Shown: piece by piece, positions 26,495-34,143 of the stretch | How positions within the stretch are numbered: the first letter of the stretch is position 1 | How the letters are laid out: each line of letters opens with the position of its first letter | From: Marivita sp030148515 | GTDB lineage: Bacteria; Pseudomonadota; Alphaproteobacteria; Rhodobacterales; Rhodobacteraceae | DNA: 64,000 nt | Assembly (NCBI RefSeq): GCF_048006345.1 | Contig: NZ_CP180351.1 | Span: forward strand, 1,550,001 to 1,614,000 | Direction of reading: 5' to 3' | Made by a program: the position numbers and the translations under genes | The notes under the pieces: model-generated | What the model was told of the DNA's origin: nothing | Databases searched by the model: none | Seen by the model: the letters and a program-made list of their open reading frames with translations, nothing else

Positions 26495-26512
26495 TGTAAA
26501 CTTAAGATTACA
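26495..26512. promoter_or_regulatory. PpsR/CrtJ operator, upstream site
   Basis: TGTAAACTTAAGATTACA matches TGT-N12-ACA, the consensus bound by the aerobic photosynthesis repressor PpsR (CrtJ). It is separated by 8 bp from a second site, the tandem spacing known from phototroph promoters. Confidence 0.85.
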
Positions 26513-26520
26513 ATTGCCAG

Positions 26521-26538
26521 TGTCAGTTTTTTATTACA
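26521..26538. promoter_or_regulatory. PpsR/CrtJ operator, downstream site
   Basis: TGTCAGTTTTTTATTACA matches TGT-N12-ACA. It lies 14 bp before the possible -10 element at 26552 and so would cover the -35 region, as expected for a repressor site. Confidence 0.85.
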
Positions 26539-26670
26539 CACTTGTCCCAAATATACTTACAGAGGTTTCAGATCGGCTCTCTAGGGGTGCAGGCCGATCG
26601 ACAAGGGCACGCCGCCCACGTCCATAGCGCTCCGCAACCAACTCGAACCAACCCGAAGAAGGAGTTCAAA

Positions 26671-26829
26671 ATGTCTGCAGACGACGAAGGCAAGGTCTGG
26701 CCGACCGGTTTGACCTTGAAGGAAGCTGAGGAAGTCCACAGCTACCTAATTGATGGAACGCGCGTATTCGGTGCAATCGCACTGGTCGCGCATTTTCTGG
26801 TCGCGGTGTCCACACCGTGGCTCGGATAA
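26671..26829 (+). CDS. pucB: LH2 light-harvesting complex beta subunit
   Basis: This 52-residue single-pass membrane protein binds bacteriochlorophyll and carotenoid in the peripheral antenna ring. EEVHSYLIDGTRVFGAIAL holds His23 near the B800 pigment and the Arg that contacts it. His41 in LVAHFLVA is the ligand of the ring bacteriochlorophyll, and the protein ends TPWLG as LH2 beta chains do. A good ribosome site AAGGAG lies six bases before the ATG. A longer ORF from 26542 in the same frame is leader sequence. pucA follows after 12 bp. Confidence 0.97.
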   Translation: MSADDEGKVWPTGLTLKEAEEVHSYLIDGTRVFGAIALVAHFLVAVSTPWLG

Positions 26830-26841
26830 GGGGGTCACAGC

Positions 26842-27162
26842 ATGAATAACGCAAAAATGTGGCTCGTTGTCCCACCTGCGGTGGGCGTTCCTGTCTTCCT
26901 TGGCGCGGTTGCCGTTGGATCCTTTGCAGTGCACGTCGCTGTTCTCAGCAACACCTCGTGGGTTGCTGATTTCCTGTCTGGTCAGGAACTGGGTTCCGGT
27001 GACATGGCAGCGGCGACGATGCTTGCCCCCGAGGCGAACACCGCGAAAGCCAGCTATGTGGTTCCCCAGACGGATGGCAGCCTCGCTGTAACCATCATTC
27101 TGCCCGACGGCACATCAACCCAAGCGTTGATCCAACCGTCACAGTTGCAACCGCAGCTGTAA
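26842..27162 (+). CDS. pucA: LH2 light-harvesting complex alpha subunit with C-terminal extension
   Basis: This 106-residue protein has a normal LH2 alpha core (about 1-50: MNNAKMWLVVPPAVGVPVFL, His31 as bacteriochlorophyll ligand, Trp40). Positions 44 and 45, which hydrogen-bond the pigment acetyl groups in B800-850 LH2 as Tyr and Tyr/Trp, are Phe44 and Leu45, as in blue-shifted B800-820 antennae. Past residue 50 it continues for about 56 residues, including SYVVPQTDGSLAVTIILPDG, while most LH2 alpha chains stop near 50-60. The extension would be periplasmic. AAGGGGG overlapping the pucB stop is the ribosome site. Confidence 0.95.
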   Translation: MNNAKMWLVVPPAVGVPVFLGAVAVGSFAVHVAVLSNTSWVADFLSGQELGSGDMAAATMLAPEANTAKASYVVPQTDGSLAVTIILPDGTSTQALIQPSQLQPQL

Positions 27163-27174
27163 CCGCATCTCAGC

Positions 27175-27209
27175 AATGTGGACCCGGCCCTTGGTGTCGG
27201 GCCCACATT
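27175..27209 (+). terminator. Stem-loop between pucA and pucC
   Basis: AATGTGG (27175-27181) pairs with CCACATT (27203-27209), and CCCG pairs with CGGG inside, with one A/C mismatch and an 11-nt loop. No T-run follows. In purple bacteria such hairpins stabilise pucBA mRNA and reduce read-through into pucC, which fits the high demand for antenna chains. The role here is inferred. Confidence 0.7.
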
Positions 27210-27272
27210 CCCCGGATTTCAGCCGCACGTCGTGTGTGTTCTGCGCTGCGGCTTTGAAAAAGGTGCTCCGGA

Positions 27273-28715
27273 ATGTTCGACTACCGTCGCATCGTTCTGC
27301 ACAGACTGGCGACCATAGGCCCGCGCTATCTGCCTTTCGCAGATGTCGCGTCGGACTCTGTTCCCCTGTCGCGCCTGCTGCGTCTGTCCCTGTTTCAGGT
27401 GACCGTCGGAATGGCGCTGGTTCTGCTGGTCGGAACCCTGAACCGTGTGATGATTGTCGAATTGTCCGTTCCGGCGAGCCTTGTCGGCACGATGCTGGCC
27501 CTGCCCATCATCTTTGCCCCCTTCCGTGCATTGATCGGCTTCAAATCCGATGTGCACAAATCCGCATTGGGACTGCGACGCCTCCCCTATATCTGGAAAG
27601 GCACGCTGTACCAATTCGGTGGCTTTGCCATCATGCCCTTCGCCCTGCTGGTCCTCTCCGGCTATGGCGAGGCCTTCGATGCCCCGCTTTGGATCGGGTA
27701 CAGTTCCGCCGGACTGTCCTTCCTCCTGGTCGGTGCGGGCGTGCACATGGTGCAGACCGTAGGCCTCGCCTTGGCGACGGATCTCGTGGACGAAGCAGAT
27801 CAGCCCAAAGTGGTTGGCCTGATGTATGTCATGCTCTTGTTCGGCATGGTGCTCAGTGCGATCATCTACGGCACTCTGCTTGAGAACTATTCCCCGGGTC
27901 GATTGATCCAGGTGATCCAAGGCACGGCGGTTGTGACTGTCGCGCTGAACTTCCTTGCCATGTGGAAACAAGAAGCCCGCGACCGCGTCCGTGCGCAGGC
28001 CATGGCTGCAGCGCCCGACATCGCGTTTCGCGACGCATGGGCACAACTCATGCAGAACGCAGGTATGTTGCGTTTGTTGATCGTCATTGCCCTTGGCACC
28101 TTCGGCTTCGGCATGGCGGATGTTCTGCTTGAACCCTATGGCGGCGAAGCGCTTGGCCTTTCGGTCGCCAGCACAACCAAGCTGACTGCGCTTCTGGCAG
28201 GTGGCACGCTGCTTGGCTTCGGGATCGCCTCCCGCACGCTGAGCAATGGCGGCCTGCCGTCTGCGACTTCGCTGACAGGGGCGCTGATCGGCATTCCCGG
28301 CTTTGCCGCAATCATCTTCTCGGCCTATGGCGGTGGAACACCGGCCTTCCTTGTCGGAACGCTGATGATCGGTATTGGTGCGGGACTTTTCGGCCATTCG
28401 ACACTCACGGCCACAATGCGCGCTGCTCCCAAGGAAAAGATCGGCCTTGCACTCGGGGCATGGGGCAGCGTGCAGGCCACAGCCGCCGGCATCGGAATGG
28501 CCCTCGCGGGTTGGGTCCGCGATCTGATTGTTGCCATGCCTTCTGACGGGAATGGTCTTTCGGTCGAAACACCCTACAATGTAGTTTTCTCGATGGAGAT
28601 GGTGTTCCTTGTGATAGCCGTTCTCCTGATTTTCCCGCTCGCGGGCCGGGGTGACCTGACACGGGCCACACGTGCTGCAGCACCAACGCAATCCAACCCG
28701 GTGGAGGCACCATGA
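27273..28715 (+). CDS. pucC: LH2 assembly protein / BCH-family transporter PucC
   Basis: This 480-residue protein with about twelve membrane spans belongs to the PucC/LhaA branch of the major facilitator fold. It is needed for assembly of LH2, probably delivering bacteriochlorophyll to the alpha and beta chains at the inner membrane. The N-terminal LPFADVASDSVPLSRLLRLSLFQ and FKSDVHKSALGLRRLPYIWKG are family features. It begins 110 bp after pucA, past a stem-loop, and its stop codon overlaps the start of the repeat-protein gene as ATGA, so the two are translationally coupled. Confidence 0.96.
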   Translation: MFDYRRIVLHRLATIGPRYLPFADVASDSVPLSRLLRLSLFQVTVGMALVLLVGTLNRVMIVELSVPASLVGTMLALPIIFAPFRALIGFKSDVHKSALGLRRLPYIWKGTLYQFGGFAIMPFALLVLSGYGEAFDAPLWIGYSSAGLSFLLVGAGVHMVQTVGLALATDLVDEADQPKVVGLMYVMLLFGMVLSAIIYGTLLENYSPGRLIQVIQGTAVVTVALNFLAMWKQEARDRVRAQAMAAAPDIAFRDAWAQLMQNAGMLRLLIVIALGTFGFGMADVLLEPYGGEALGLSVASTTKLTALLAGGTLLGFGIASRTLSNGGLPSATSLTGALIGIPGFAAIIFSAYGGGTPAFLVGTLMIGIGAGLFGHSTLTATMRAAPKEKIGLALGAWGSVQATAAGIGMALAGWVRDLIVAMPSDGNGLSVETPYNVVFSMEMVFLVIAVLLIFPLAGRGDLTRATRAAAPTQSNPVEAP

Positions 28716-29761
28716 CGACGATTATCACTCGGTACTTCGACAGCGCAGATCAGGCACAGTCCGCGAAACGCGAACTCATCTACGCCCATAAGGTGTCTCC
28801 GGACATCATTCGTATCTACCAGGACCCCAAAGACCTGTCCGAACGCCTGCAAAAGGCTGATGTGTTGCCCGACACCGCCAAAGCCTATGCGACACGTATG
28901 TCGCCCGGCGGGGCCGTCCTCATGGTGCGGGGCAAGTACAAACCACTGGGTGTGGCCAAGATCGCCCGCACTGTCGCCGCCCAGTATGGCGCGGTCGATA
29001 TGGGCGACCTCAATCAGGATGTCTTCGTCAAGGACCCGCATGGCCGCGGACTGAGCGTTCTCAGCGATCACCCCTACATGCTGAGCCGCCGCAAGGATCC
29101 GTCTGACACGAATTATCATATGGCCGACTGGCCGATCCCGCTGATCAGCCGTCGTAAGCCTTACGATGACATGGTGATCGAGCGTCATGGTCGGATGGCG
29201 AACTGGCCCTTTGGATTGCTCAGCAAGCGCAAGCCGTTTACCGGTTCGATCTTTCCGCGTCATGCCAGAATGGCCTCGTTCCCGATTGGCCTGATCAGCC
29301 GTCGCAAGCCGTTCACCGGTTCCATCTTCCCGCGTCATGCGCGGATGGCGAACTTCCCGATCCCGCTGATCAGCCGTCGCAAGCCCTGGGATCGGTTTGC
29401 TTTCCCACGTCATATGCGCATGGCGAACTGGCCCTTCCCGCACCTCATCAATGGAAAGCAGGGCACAAACTCGCTTGTGCCGGGTCATAAATACATGGCC
29501 AAGTTCCCGTTTGATCACCTCGTTCCGGGCCACAAATACATGGCGAAATTCCCGTTCGCCCATATCGTCCCGGGTCACAAGTACATGGCGAAATTCCCGT
29601 TTGCCCACATCGTGCCAGGCCACAAACACATGGCGAAATTCCCGTTCGGCCACATCGTGCCCGGCCACAAACACATGGCGAAATTCCCGTTCGATCACAT
29701 CGTCCCGGGTCACAAATACATGGCAAACTGGATTCTGCCGCATACCAAGGTAAAGGACTGA
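28712..29761 (+). CDS. puc-operon tandem-repeat protein of unknown function
   Basis: I do not recognise this 349-residue protein. Residues 1-100 look like a compact alpha/beta domain (MTTIITRYFDSADQAQSAKR at the start, GGAVLMVRG near 66-74). From residue 137 a core Met-Ala-x-(Trp/Phe) recurs eleven times, at 137, 162, 187, 212, 237, 262, 277, 292, 307, 322 and 337; it is followed by Pro-(Phe/Ile) in all but the last. The first units are 25 residues long with ISRRKP and RHxR; from residue 256 there are six 15-residue units of the form VPGHKYMAKFPFxHI. No signal peptide or membrane helix is seen, and the protein is very basic and His-rich. It starts inside the pucC stop codon, and a terminator follows, so it is the last gene of the puc operon. 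A role in antenna assembly, pigment binding or membrane-surface binding is inference. Confidence 0.9.
   Translation: MTTIITRYFDSADQAQSAKRELIYAHKVSPDIIRIYQDPKDLSERLQKADVLPDTAKAYATRMSPGGAVLMVRGKYKPLGVAKIARTVAAQYGAVDMGDLNQDVFVKDPHGRGLSVLSDHPYMLSRRKDPSDTNYHMADWPIPLISRRKPYDDMVIERHGRMANWPFGLLSKRKPFTGSIFPRHARMASFPIGLISRRKPFTGSIFPRHARMANFPIPLISRRKPWDRFAFPRHMRMANWPFPHLINGKQGTNSLVPGHKYMAKFPFDHLVPGHKYMAKFPFAHIVPGHKYMAKFPFAHIVPGHKHMAKFPFGHIVPGHKHMAKFPFDHIVPGHKYMANWILPHTKVKD
29477..29746 (+). repeat. Six tandem 45-bp coding repeats
   Basis: Six in-frame 45-bp units encode 15-residue repeats starting VPGHK. The first five are nearly identical in protein, with silent third-position differences, and the sixth is degenerate (ANWILPH). 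There are no spacers, so this is not a CRISPR array. Copy number could vary by slippage or recombination. Confidence 0.92.
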
Positions 29762-29768
29762 CAGATTT

Positions 29769-29796
29769 GGCCGGAGTCGCGAGACTTCGGCCTTTT
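29769..29796 (+). terminator. Terminator at the end of the puc operon
   Basis: A 10-bp stem GGCCGGAGTC/GACTTCGGCC with one G-T pair and a GCGA tetraloop is followed by TTTT. It lies 7 bp after the repeat-protein stop and separates the operon from pyrE. Confidence 0.85.
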
Positions 29797-29865
29797 CCCA
29801 TCGCTGCAGCCCTTTTCCTGCCACCCGAAACCGGATAAAGCGGCGCAAAGACTAGGAGTGCCGCG

Positions 29866-30540
29866 ATGATCCCTGCAAGCCATCCTCCAAAAGATGAAAT
29901 TGCCCGCCTGACGGCGCGGATGCTGCTGGAAATCGGCGCTGTGAATTTCCGCCCGGATGATCCGTTCATCCTCGCGTCCGGCCTGCCCTCGGCCACCTAC
30001 ATCGACTGCCGCAAGCTGATCTCGTTCCCGCGCATCCGCTCGACGCTCATGGATTTTCTGACCGTCACGGTGATGCGCGACGCCGGGTTCGAGGCATTCG
30101 ACAACATCGCAGGCGGAGAAACGGCAGGTATCCCGTTTGCAGCCCTCGTGGCCGAACGCATGGCGCTGCCCATGACCTATGTGCGTAAAAAGCCCAAAGG
30201 ATACGGTCGGAATGCCCGCATTGAAGGGGCCATGACCGAAGGACAGCGCGTGCTGTTGGTCGAAGACCTGACCACCGATGGCGGATCAAAGCTGAGCTTT
30301 GTCGACGCAATCCGTGAAACCGGGGCCACCTGTGGCCACACCGCAGTGATCTTTTACTACGACATCTTCCCGGAAACGACGAAGACACTGGGCGATCACG
30401 GCGTCCAGCTGCACCATCTCTGCACATGGTGGGACGTGTTGGCAGAGGCTCGTGCGCAGGGAGCCTTCGACGACGCGACACTGACCGAGGTCGAGGCGTT
30501 CCTCAAAGCACCCCGCGCGTGGCAGGACGCCCGGAGGTAA
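29866..30540 (+). CDS. pyrE: Orotate phosphoribosyltransferase
   Basis: This 224-residue enzyme joins orotate and PRPP to give OMP. The PRPP-binding motif is VLLVEDLTTDGGSK, and YVRKKPKGYGRNARIEG carries the catalytic loop Lys residues. It has the long form common in alphaproteobacteria. A ribosome site AGGAG lies 6 bp before the start ATG. Its partner pyrC is at 24.5 kb. The 3' end overlaps the converging VWA gene by 38 bp. Confidence 0.96.
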   Translation: MIPASHPPKDEIARLTARMLLEIGAVNFRPDDPFILASGLPSATYIDCRKLISFPRIRSTLMDFLTVTVMRDAGFEAFDNIAGGETAGIPFAALVAERMALPMTYVRKKPKGYGRNARIEGAMTEGQRVLLVEDLTTDGGSKLSFVDAIRETGATCGHTAVIFYYDIFPETTKTLGDHGVQLHHLCTWWDVLAEARAQGAFDDATLTEVEAFLKAPRAWQDARR

Positions 30541-31222
30541 GATCGCTGTAGATCGGGCAGCCAAGCGTCTGGCGCAGCGCTCCGATCAGGTCATCCAGCG
30601 TTTCGGCATGAACATACATGCCCCCGGTTTCATCCGCGAGGCAGCGGGCAACCGGCTCTATCGTTGCATCAAGCGGTTGGTCCGGCCAAACGAAATGTTC
30701 GCCGCGTACACGAAAGCCGATGACATGCACCGTCATATCCGCACCGCGCGCCAAATCTGCGGCCAGCGCGCAAGGCGCCCCACCGCAGGTTTCCTTGCCA
30801 TCGGTCACCAGAACGATCACACCCGGCTTGTGCGTGTAGTCAAGAACCGCAGCAGCCTGCGCAATGGCATCTGTCAACGGCGTCTCACCCTCGGGCTGCA
30901 GGCGGTCTACTTCTGAAATCATCCGGTCTGCAGCATCAGCTTCCGGGGTAAACCTCAGGCGCACGCTGTCGCAGCTTGACATGGCGCCGGGGCCGTAGGT
31001 GATCAAACCCATCCGTCGCATCGGTGCCACTTGGGGCATAACCGTGCGCATCGCCCGGCGGGCATCGAAAATGCGCGGTTCGTCCAGAAGGTTGAAGCCC
31101 ATTTCAGCCATCGACCCGGAGCCATCAAAAACGACCATGGCGTCTTGCGTGCAGGCAGACTGGGCATGTGCTGGGGTGACCCCGATTCCGAAAGCAACCA
31201 AAGCGGATAGAATCGTTTTCAT
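30503..31222 (-). CDS. Secreted VWA domain protein
   Basis: This 239-residue protein has an N-terminal signal peptide (MKTILSALVAFGIGVTPAHA, cleavage before Gln). A single von Willebrand A domain follows with the metal site VFDGSGSM and a later LVTDGKETCGG. Cys residues in the mature part suggest disulfides, consistent with the periplasm. The start at 31222 is chosen by the signal peptide; the ORF opens at 31408 without support. No partner is adjacent. It overlaps the 3' end of pyrE by 38 bp in opposite orientation. Confidence 0.85.
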   Translation of the reverse strand: MKTILSALVAFGIGVTPAHAQSACTQDAMVVFDGSGSMAEMGFNLLDEPRIFDARRAMRTVMPQVAPMRRMGLITYGPGAMSSCDSVRLRFTPEADAADRMISEVDRLQPEGETPLTDAIAQAAAVLDYTHKPGVIVLVTDGKETCGGAPCALAADLARGADMTVHVIGFRVRGEHFVWPDQPLDATIEPVARCLADETGGMYVHAETLDDLIGALRQTLGCPIYSDLTSGRPATRGVL

Positions 31223-31487
31223 CTCTCGGTGCCTGTGAACCGTTGAGATCCGATCGTGACACATTCGAAACGCATTTGTAAACGCTGTGTAACAGACATC
31301 GCTGGCGACTTGCCGCGTGTTTCCTTGGCCACAGCGACTCGCCCACGCTACCAGATGTTGACGAAACACCCTCTGTTCGCGCAAGATAGAGAGCACACTC
31401 CCGCACACAGCTTATCCACAGGATATACATTTTGCCCTTCGCCGGACATATCGCTACCTCGGTCCCGGGAACAGTTGGGGGTGCTGC

Positions 31488-32978
31488 ATGAACGAGATCA
31501 CGACATTCAATCCCACCGGCGCCGAGATCCAAAACCCCGAAACCATGCCCCACTCGATCGAGGCCGAGCAGCAATTGCTTGGCGCGATTTTGACCAATAA
31601 CGATGTGTTCGACCGCGTGGCATCAATCATCGGGCCGCAGCATTTTTTCGATCCGGTCCACGCACGGATCTACGAAATCGCGTCTGCCCGGATCGCCAAG
31701 AACAACCTTGCTTCACCCGTGACGCTGAAGGCCTTCATGGAAGATGACGAGGGTCTGAAAGAACTGGGCGGTCCCGCTTACCTCGCGCGATTGGCCGGGG
31801 CGGCGATCAGCTCGTTCGCGGTGCGCGACTATGCGCAGATGATTTACGATCTGGCCGTGCGCCGTGATCTGATCTCTCTTGGCCGCGACATCAGCGCAAA
31901 GGCCGCCAAGGTGGATGTGGCCTCCGAACCGCGCGAACAGATTGTCGAAGCCGAACAGGCGCTCTACAAGCTGGCCGAACAAGGGCGGAGCGACACCGGA
32001 TTTCAAAGCTTTCTCAAAGCGGTAACAGACGCAGTTAATGTCGCCAACGCAGCGTACCAGCGCGAAGGCGGGCTTGCCGGTGTGTCGACCGGACTGGTTG
32101 ATATGGACCGCAAGCTGGGTGGGCTGCACAAATCCGACCTTCTGATCCTTGCCGGTCGTCCGTCGATGGGGAAAACCTCGCTTGCAACGAATATCGCCTT
32201 CAACATCGCCAAAGCCTATCGCAAGGGCATTCGTCCCGATGGCACCGAAGGCACCGTCGAAGGGGGCGTTGTCGGTTTCTACTCTCTTGAAATGAGCGCC
32301 GAGCAGTTGGCCGCGCGGATTCTGTCAGAAGCGGCCGAAGTGCCGTCGGAGCAGATCCGCCGCGGCGACATGACAGAGACCGAATTCCGCCGCTTCGTGG
32401 ATGCCGCCAAATCGCTCGAGGCCTGTCCTCTGTTCATCGACGACACGCCTGCCCTGCCAATCAGCCAACTTGCGGCCCGCGCCCGCCGCCTCAAGCGCAC
32501 GCATGGCTTGGACGTGTTGATCATCGACTACCTTCAGCTGGTCAAGGGGACCGGCAAAGGCGAAAACCGCGTGAACGAGATTTCCGAGATTTCCCAGGGC
32601 CTCAAGGCAATTGCCAAGGAACTCGACATCCCCGTGATCGCGCTATCACAGCTGTCGCGCCAGGTGGAAAGCCGCGAAGACAAACGCCCGCAATTGTCCG
32701 ACCTTCGGGAATCAGGCTCCATCGAACAGGACGCCGACGTGGTGATGTTCGTGTTCCGCGAGGAATACTACAAGGAACGCGAAAAACCCGGCGAGCACGA
32801 GTTGGAAAAGATGGCGGCGTGGCAAGAAGAAATGGAGCGCCTGCACGGTCGCGCTGAAGTCATCATCGGCAAGCAGCGACATGGCCCCATCGGCACCGTC
32901 GAACTCAGCTTCGAAGGTCGCTTCACGCGCTTTGGCAACCTTGTCAAACCGTGGCAGAACAACGCTGGCGACATGTAA
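31488..32978 (+). CDS. dnaB: Replicative DNA helicase
   Basis: This 496-residue hexameric helicase unwinds DNA at the replication fork. The N-terminal DnaB domain (HSIEAEQQLLGAIL) is followed by the RecA-like motor with Walker A AGRPSMGKTS at about 222-231, Walker B LIIDYLQLV, and SQLSRQVESR plus LRESGSIEQDADVV near the end. The 265-bp upstream gap has TTGACG near 31358 but no convincing -10 element. alr follows on the same strand after 114 bp. Confidence 0.98.
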   Translation: MNEITTFNPTGAEIQNPETMPHSIEAEQQLLGAILTNNDVFDRVASIIGPQHFFDPVHARIYEIASARIAKNNLASPVTLKAFMEDDEGLKELGGPAYLARLAGAAISSFAVRDYAQMIYDLAVRRDLISLGRDISAKAAKVDVASEPREQIVEAEQALYKLAEQGRSDTGFQSFLKAVTDAVNVANAAYQREGGLAGVSTGLVDMDRKLGGLHKSDLLILAGRPSMGKTSLATNIAFNIAKAYRKGIRPDGTEGTVEGGVVGFYSLEMSAEQLAARILSEAAEVPSEQIRRGDMTETEFRRFVDAAKSLEACPLFIDDTPALPISQLAARARRLKRTHGLDVLIIDYLQLVKGTGKGENRVNEISEISQGLKAIAKELDIPVIALSQLSRQVESREDKRPQLSDLRESGSIEQDADVVMFVFREEYYKEREKPGEHELEKMAAWQEEMERLHGRAEVIIGKQRHGPIGTVELSFEGRFTRFGNLVKPWQNNAGDM

Positions 32979-33092
32979 GCAGCATCCACGGCACAGCACC
33001 GTCGTTACCAAAACCGCCGCAGTCCAAAGGCAAAGCACCCCAAGCGCTTTTTCACGCTTGACCGAAACCGCATAGATGCACAAACACCGCGC

Positions 33093-34130
33093 ATGGCACA
33101 GTCTGTATTAACGATTGATCTGGGTGCGATTTGCGCCAACTGGCGGGCACTGGCCGCGATGAACGCGGGTGAGACCGCAGCCGTCGTGAAAGCCAATGCC
33201 TATGGGCTTGGCTCTGCGAAAGTCGCAAAGGCGCTGGCGACCGAAGGGGTCAGAACGTTCTTTGTGGCGCAAGCCGAAGAAGGCGTCATCGTGCGCGAGG
33301 CGCTTGGACCGGGTCCGACAATCTGCGTCTTCGGCGGGCATATGGAAGGCGATGCGCCTTTGCTGCGCGACGCCAATCTTGCCCCGATGATCAACTCCAT
33401 CGACCAGATGCTGCGCCATGTCGAAGCTCTGCCGGGCCACCCGTTTGGTGTCCAGCTGGACAGCGGCATGAACCGTCTGGGCATGGAACCGGCGGAATGG
33501 TCCGCACTGCGTGACATCGCACTGAGCCAGAAACCGGTTCTTGTGATGAGCCACCTTGCCTGTGCTGACGAACCCGGCCACGGCATGAACGAGTTTCAGC
33601 TTCAGACCTTTCGCCAGATGACCGATGGCATCGAAGCACCCCGGTCTCTGTCGGCGACGGGCGGCACGCTGCTTGGCCCGGACTACCATTTCGACATGAC
33701 CCGCCCAGGCATTGGTTTGTACGGTGGGTTGCCTTTCGTCGATGCACGCCCTGTCGTGTCGCTTGAGATTCCGGTGATCCAGGTGCGCGACGTGAACCCG
33801 GGCGAATCCGTCGGGTATGGCAACAGTTGGGTTGCCCGTGTCCCCGGTAAGATCGCGACGATTTCTGCCGGTTACGCTGACGGGATTATCCGAGCGATGG
33901 GCCCCAAAGCCCATGTCTGGGCTGGTGAGACCCGCTGCAAGATCGTGGGTCGCATCTCCATGGACCTGATCGGCGTCGACGTCAGCGCAGTCAAGGAGAT
34001 GCCCGACAGGGTCGAGCTTTTGGGGCGCCATCAATCAGTCGACAGCCTCGCCGACGCAGCAGGCACCATCGGATACGAGATCCTGACCTCGTTGGGATCG
34101 CGTTACGCCCGCAAGTATCTCAACCCGTGA
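33093..34130 (+). CDS. alr: Alanine racemase
   Basis: This 345-residue PLP enzyme makes D-alanine for peptidoglycan. The cofactor lysine is Lys33 in VVKANAYGLG, and the second catalytic region, with SAGYADG, lies in the C-terminal domain near SMDLIGVDVS. It follows dnaB, an arrangement also known in other proteobacteria. Two small membrane protein genes follow closely and may be co-transcribed. Confidence 0.97.
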   Translation: MAQSVLTIDLGAICANWRALAAMNAGETAAVVKANAYGLGSAKVAKALATEGVRTFFVAQAEEGVIVREALGPGPTICVFGGHMEGDAPLLRDANLAPMINSIDQMLRHVEALPGHPFGVQLDSGMNRLGMEPAEWSALRDIALSQKPVLVMSHLACADEPGHGMNEFQLQTFRQMTDGIEAPRSLSATGGTLLGPDYHFDMTRPGIGLYGGLPFVDARPVVSLEIPVIQVRDVNPGESVGYGNSWVARVPGKIATISAGYADGIIRAMGPKAHVWAGETRCKIVGRISMDLIGVDVSAVKEMPDRVELLGRHQSVDSLADAAGTIGYEILTSLGSRYARKYLNP

Positions 34131-34143
34131 CGGCGGGGCGGGC

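Larger units (their letters stand above)
26282..26670 (+). promoter_or_regulatory. puc operon control region and leader
   Basis: This 389-bp non-coding stretch is more AT-rich than its neighbours from about 26440 on. It holds two PpsR-type sites (26495-26512 and 26521-26538), a possible -10 element TATACT at 26552-26557, and a leader of about 110 bases ending in AAGGAG (26659-26664), six bases before pucB. I see no gene in it; a short ORF through 26542-26670 is only the 5' extension of the pucB frame. Confidence 0.65.

Noticed and set aside
27219..28691. 490-codon ORF antisense to pucC
   Set aside because: Shadow of a high-GC gene; composition dominated by Gln, Arg and His, no motif.
29477..29746. 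Regular direct repeats considered as a CRISPR array
   Set aside because: Units are contiguous, 45 bp, in frame, and have no spacers; they code for protein.
28574..29848. 424-codon ORF antisense to the repeat protein
   Set aside because: It is repetitive only because the coding repeats are; no ribosome site, and the sense strand is coupled to pucC.
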